A stretch of 64,000 bases of DNA from JBOHRN01 sp050732775 (lineage in GTDB: Bacteria; Gemmatimonadota; Gemmatimonadetes; Longimicrobiales; Longimicrobiaceae): assembly GCA_050732775.1 (NCBI GenBank), contig JBOHRN010000049.1:1-64000 (forward strand), given 5' to 3'. Positions 62,059 through 64,000 of this stretch are shown here, one piece after another. A program made the position numbers and the translations under genes. The notes under the pieces were generated by a model. The model saw only the letters and a program-made list of their open reading frames with translations. It was not told the DNA's origin and searched no databases. How positions within the stretch are numbered: position 1 is the first letter of the stretch; the number at the start of each line of letters is the position of its first letter.

Positions 62059-62870
62059 GTCCCGACCCTGGCGAAGTCGGCTGGCCGCTTGTCTAGAAAG
62101 GCGGCTACCCCCTCGCGAAACTCGGGCGACCGGAAGCATAGCATTTGGGCCTCGGCCTCCCTCTCCATCGCCTGGTCCAGCCCCGCCGGGTCGCCGGCGA
62201 GCGTCCGTTTGGCCTCCCGGAAGGCAAGGGGTGCGGTTCGGGCGAGACTTACCGCCAGCTCTCCGCTCCGCTTGCGGAAGTCCACCTGCGGGTAGAGCCG
62301 GTCCACCAGTCCGATCTGCCGGGCCTCGCCGGCCGGCACCATGCGGCCCGAGAAAACCAGCTCCGCGGCCCGGCCATATCCCACCAAACGGGGCAGAAAG
62401 TAAGTAGCGCCCCAGTCCGGGTGAAGGCCGACCCGGTTGAAGGTGATACCTAGCGACGCCCGCTCCGACGCCGCGCGCAGATCACAGGCCAGGGCGAGCG
62501 CGGCTCCGGCTCCGGCCGCCGGGCCGTTCAGGGCTGCGATGACCGGCTTTTCGGCCCGCCGCATCTCCCGGATCACCTCCATGCCGGCGCGCAGGTAGCG
62601 GGCGAAGGTATCCTCGTCTCCGCTCTCGACCAGCTTTGCCATCACCTGTACGTCAGCGCCGGCGCAGAACGCCCGTCCCGAGCCGGTGAGCGTAATCACC
62701 CGCACGTCGTCGCGCCCGGCCGCCTCGCGCAGGGCACCTCCGAGCCGCTCGCGCATGTCGTCCACCAGCGCGTTCATGCTCTCGGGGCGGTTCAGCGTGA
62801 CGACTGCCACGGCGTCCTCGACCGAAAGGAGGATGGTGTTGGCCGCGTTCCCGGCCCGCTGCCCGCTCAC
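62055..62870 (-). CDS. Enoyl-CoA hydratase/isomerase (PaaG-like)
   Basis: A 271-residue crotonase-fold protein from GTG 62870, overlapping the thiolase stop by GTGA. TLNRPESMNALVDDMRERL, AFCAGADVQVM and NGPAAGAGAALALACDLR give both oxyanion loops. The second loop reads GAGAAL rather than GGxEL and the later one LHPDWGATYFLPRL, so one catalytic Glu is replaced. That fits isomerase-type members such as PaaG better than simple hydratases. Confidence 0.85.
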   Translation of the reverse strand: MSGQRAGNAANTILLSVEDAVAVVTLNRPESMNALVDDMRERLGGALREAAGRDDVRVITLTGSGRAFCAGADVQVMAKLVESGDEDTFARYLRAGMEVIREMRRAEKPVIAALNGPAAGAGAALALACDLRAASERASLGITFNRVGLHPDWGATYFLPRLVGYGRAAELVFSGRMVPAGEARQIGLVDRLYPQVDFRKRSGELAVSLARTAPLAFREAKRTLAGDPAGLDQAMEREAEAQMLCFRSPEFREGVAAFLDKRPADFARVGT

Positions 62871-64000
62871 CCCGTGCCCTCGACCACCAGGGCGACACCC
62901 TGGCCCACGCCGATGCACATGGTGGCCAGGCCGTAGCGTACGGAGCGGCGGCGCATCTCGTGGAGCAGGGTAGTTAGAATCCGGGCCCCCGAGCAGCCCA
63001 GGGGGTGGCCGTGCGCGATGGCTCCGCCGTTCACGTTGACGATCTCGGGGTCTAGCCCCAGTTCGCGCAGGCACGCGACCGATTGGGCCGCGAACGCCTC
63101 ATTCAGCTCCACCAACCCCAGGTCAGAGACCGAGAGCCCCGCCCGCTCCAACGCCCTCTCGCTGGCCGGGACGGGGCCGATTCCCATCCGCGCGGGGTCC
63201 ACGCCGGCTACGGCGCTGGAGACGATGCGCCCTAGGGGTTCTCCTCCCACTCGTGCCAGCGCGGCTTCGGAAGCGACGAGCAGGGCGGCGGCGCCGTCGT
63301 TCAACCCGGAGGCGTTACCCGCGGTCACCGTGCCGCCCTCCAGTCGGAAGGCGGCTCGCAGCCCGGCTAGCGCGCTGGCTGTGGTGTCGGGGCGGGGGTG
63401 CTCGTCGCGGTCCACCAGCACCGGGTCGCCCTGGCGGCTGGGTACCTCCAGCGGGACGATCTCGCCCTGGAAGAGGTCTTCCTCCAGCGCCCGCGCCGTG
63501 CGGCGCTGGCTCTCCAGGGCGAATGCGTCTTGCTCTTCGCGGCTCACGCCGTACTCCCGCGCGACTATTTCGGCCGTCTCGCCCAGGGGTACCGTCCACT
63601 CCGCCGGCATCTCCGGATTCACGAAGCGCCACCCCAGCAGCGAGTCGGCCGTCTCGGGCACGCCTCGGGGGTAGCCGCGCTCCGGTTTGAGCAAGACCCA
63701 CGGCGCCCTGGACATGCTCTCCACTCCGCCCGCCACGAAGACCTCGCCCTCGCCCGCCCGCACGGCGTGCCCGGCCGAAATCACCGCCTGGAGCCCGGAG
63801 CCGCAGAGCCGGTTCACCGTCTGGCCCGGCACCGAGACCGGCAGCCCGGCCAGCAGGAGGGCCATGCGAGCCACGTTACGGTTGTCTTCGCCCGCCTGGT
63901 TGGCGCAACCGAGGATCACGTCGTCGATTGTGGCCGGGTCCACGCCCGTGCGCTCGACCAGCGCCCGGATCGGCACGGCGGCCAGATCGTCTGGCCGCAC
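62867..64000 (-). CDS. Acetyl-CoA acyltransferase (thiolase), N-terminus cut by window edge
   Basis: A class II (degradative-type) thiolase. The nucleophile Cys is in NRLCGSGLQAV, then GGVESMSRAPW, the His in NGGAIAHGHPLGCSGAR, and the second Cys in MCIGVGQG. CANQAGEDNRNVARMALLLA resembles the PcaF/PaaJ branch. The frame is open to the last base; about 20-25 N-terminal residues are likely outside, so the apparent GTG at 64000 is probably not the start. It is first of the four-gene overlapping cluster. Confidence 0.93.
   Translation of the reverse strand: MRPDDLAAVPIRALVERTGVDPATIDDVILGCANQAGEDNRNVARMALLLAGLPVSVPGQTVNRLCGSGLQAVISAGHAVRAGEGEVFVAGGVESMSRAPWVLLKPERGYPRGVPETADSLLGWRFVNPEMPAEWTVPLGETAEIVAREYGVSREEQDAFALESQRRTARALEEDLFQGEIVPLEVPSRQGDPVLVDRDEHPRPDTTASALAGLRAAFRLEGGTVTAGNASGLNDGAAALLVASEAALARVGGEPLGRIVSSAVAGVDPARMGIGPVPASERALERAGLSVSDLGLVELNEAFAAQSVACLRELGLDPEIVNVNGGAIAHGHPLGCSGARILTTLLHEMRRRSVRYGLATMCIGVGQGVALVVEGTG

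Noticed and set aside
62871..63074. Upstream extension of the second enoyl-CoA hydratase frame
   Set aside because: It overlaps the thiolase gene and is Arg/Pro-rich shadow sequence; GTG 62870 overlaps the thiolase stop as usual for this operon.

Overview
The window is 64 kb of very GC-rich bacterial DNA, densely packed with chromosomal housekeeping genes. There are many GTG and TTG starts and many ATGA/GTGA stop-start overlaps. Signal peptides, lipoboxes, a SPOR lipoprotein, a probable outer-membrane beta-barrel and an MsbA-like exporter indicate a Gram-negative (diderm) cell. A complete respiratory complex I, a three-subunit succinate dehydrogenase and a short-chain/fatty acyl-CoA degradation cluster indicate aerobic respiratory metabolism. 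My best guess is Gemmatimonadota or a neighbouring phylum, from the gene mix (actinobacterial Sdh1-like SdhC, HPr kinase with a mannose-type PTS). That is a gestalt judgement, not a measured one.

Layout. 1-1803 (minus): glpD (cut by the window edge), cheC and dcd. 1804-1979: divergent promoters. 1980-16288 (plus): the full nuoA-N operon. 16325-18080: a hydrolase, a small lipoprotein and a zinc-ribbon protein. 18123-25887: argS, purM, an outer-membrane protein, ribD-ribE-ribBA-ribH and nusB, mostly overlapping. 25884-31192: HPr kinase, PTS IIA-IIB-IIC-IID, HPr and Enzyme I, a self-contained phosphorelay. 31235-36592: metK, ahcY, a bifunctional-nuclease-family protein, a secreted protein, recO and a SPOR lipoprotein. 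36637-37083 (minus): ptsN. 37084-37554: a gap with three promoters and a candidate small RNA. 37555-41407: dusB, larB and a membrane diguanylate cyclase. 41452-41803: tmRNA with its terminator. 41943-44495: an unknown gene, a second GGDEF protein with a degenerate receiver domain (minus), and a TIGR01777-type epimerase. 44621-48967: mdh and sdhCAB. 48964-55425: ABC exporter, recQ, acyl-CoA dehydrogenase and RNase G. 55440-56900: a more AT-rich accessory patch with a lipoprotein and a broken serine protease. 56907-60296: M20 amidohydrolase, rplU-rpmA and an aminotransferase. 60298-64000 (minus): thiolase (cut by the edge), enoyl-CoA hydratase, 3-hydroxyacyl-CoA dehydrogenase, a second hydratase and a 39-residue membrane peptide.

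How it fits together. Acyl-CoA dehydrogenase plus the hydratase/dehydrogenase/thiolase set yields reduced cofactors and acetyl-CoA. Malate dehydrogenase and succinate dehydrogenase form a TCA block. Complex I and SDH pass electrons to quinone. The PTS block has every phosphotransfer protein plus HPr kinase but no sugar-catabolic gene beside it, so it may be regulatory as much as transport. No CRISPR array, integrase, transposase, prophage or recognisable defence island is visible. The observations I rate highest are two recombination genes (recO, recQ) with no ATG/GTG/TTG start, the candidate small RNA upstream of dusB, the degenerate receiver-GGDEF protein, the PTS/HprK block, the Cys/His-rich SdhC and the frameshifted protease.
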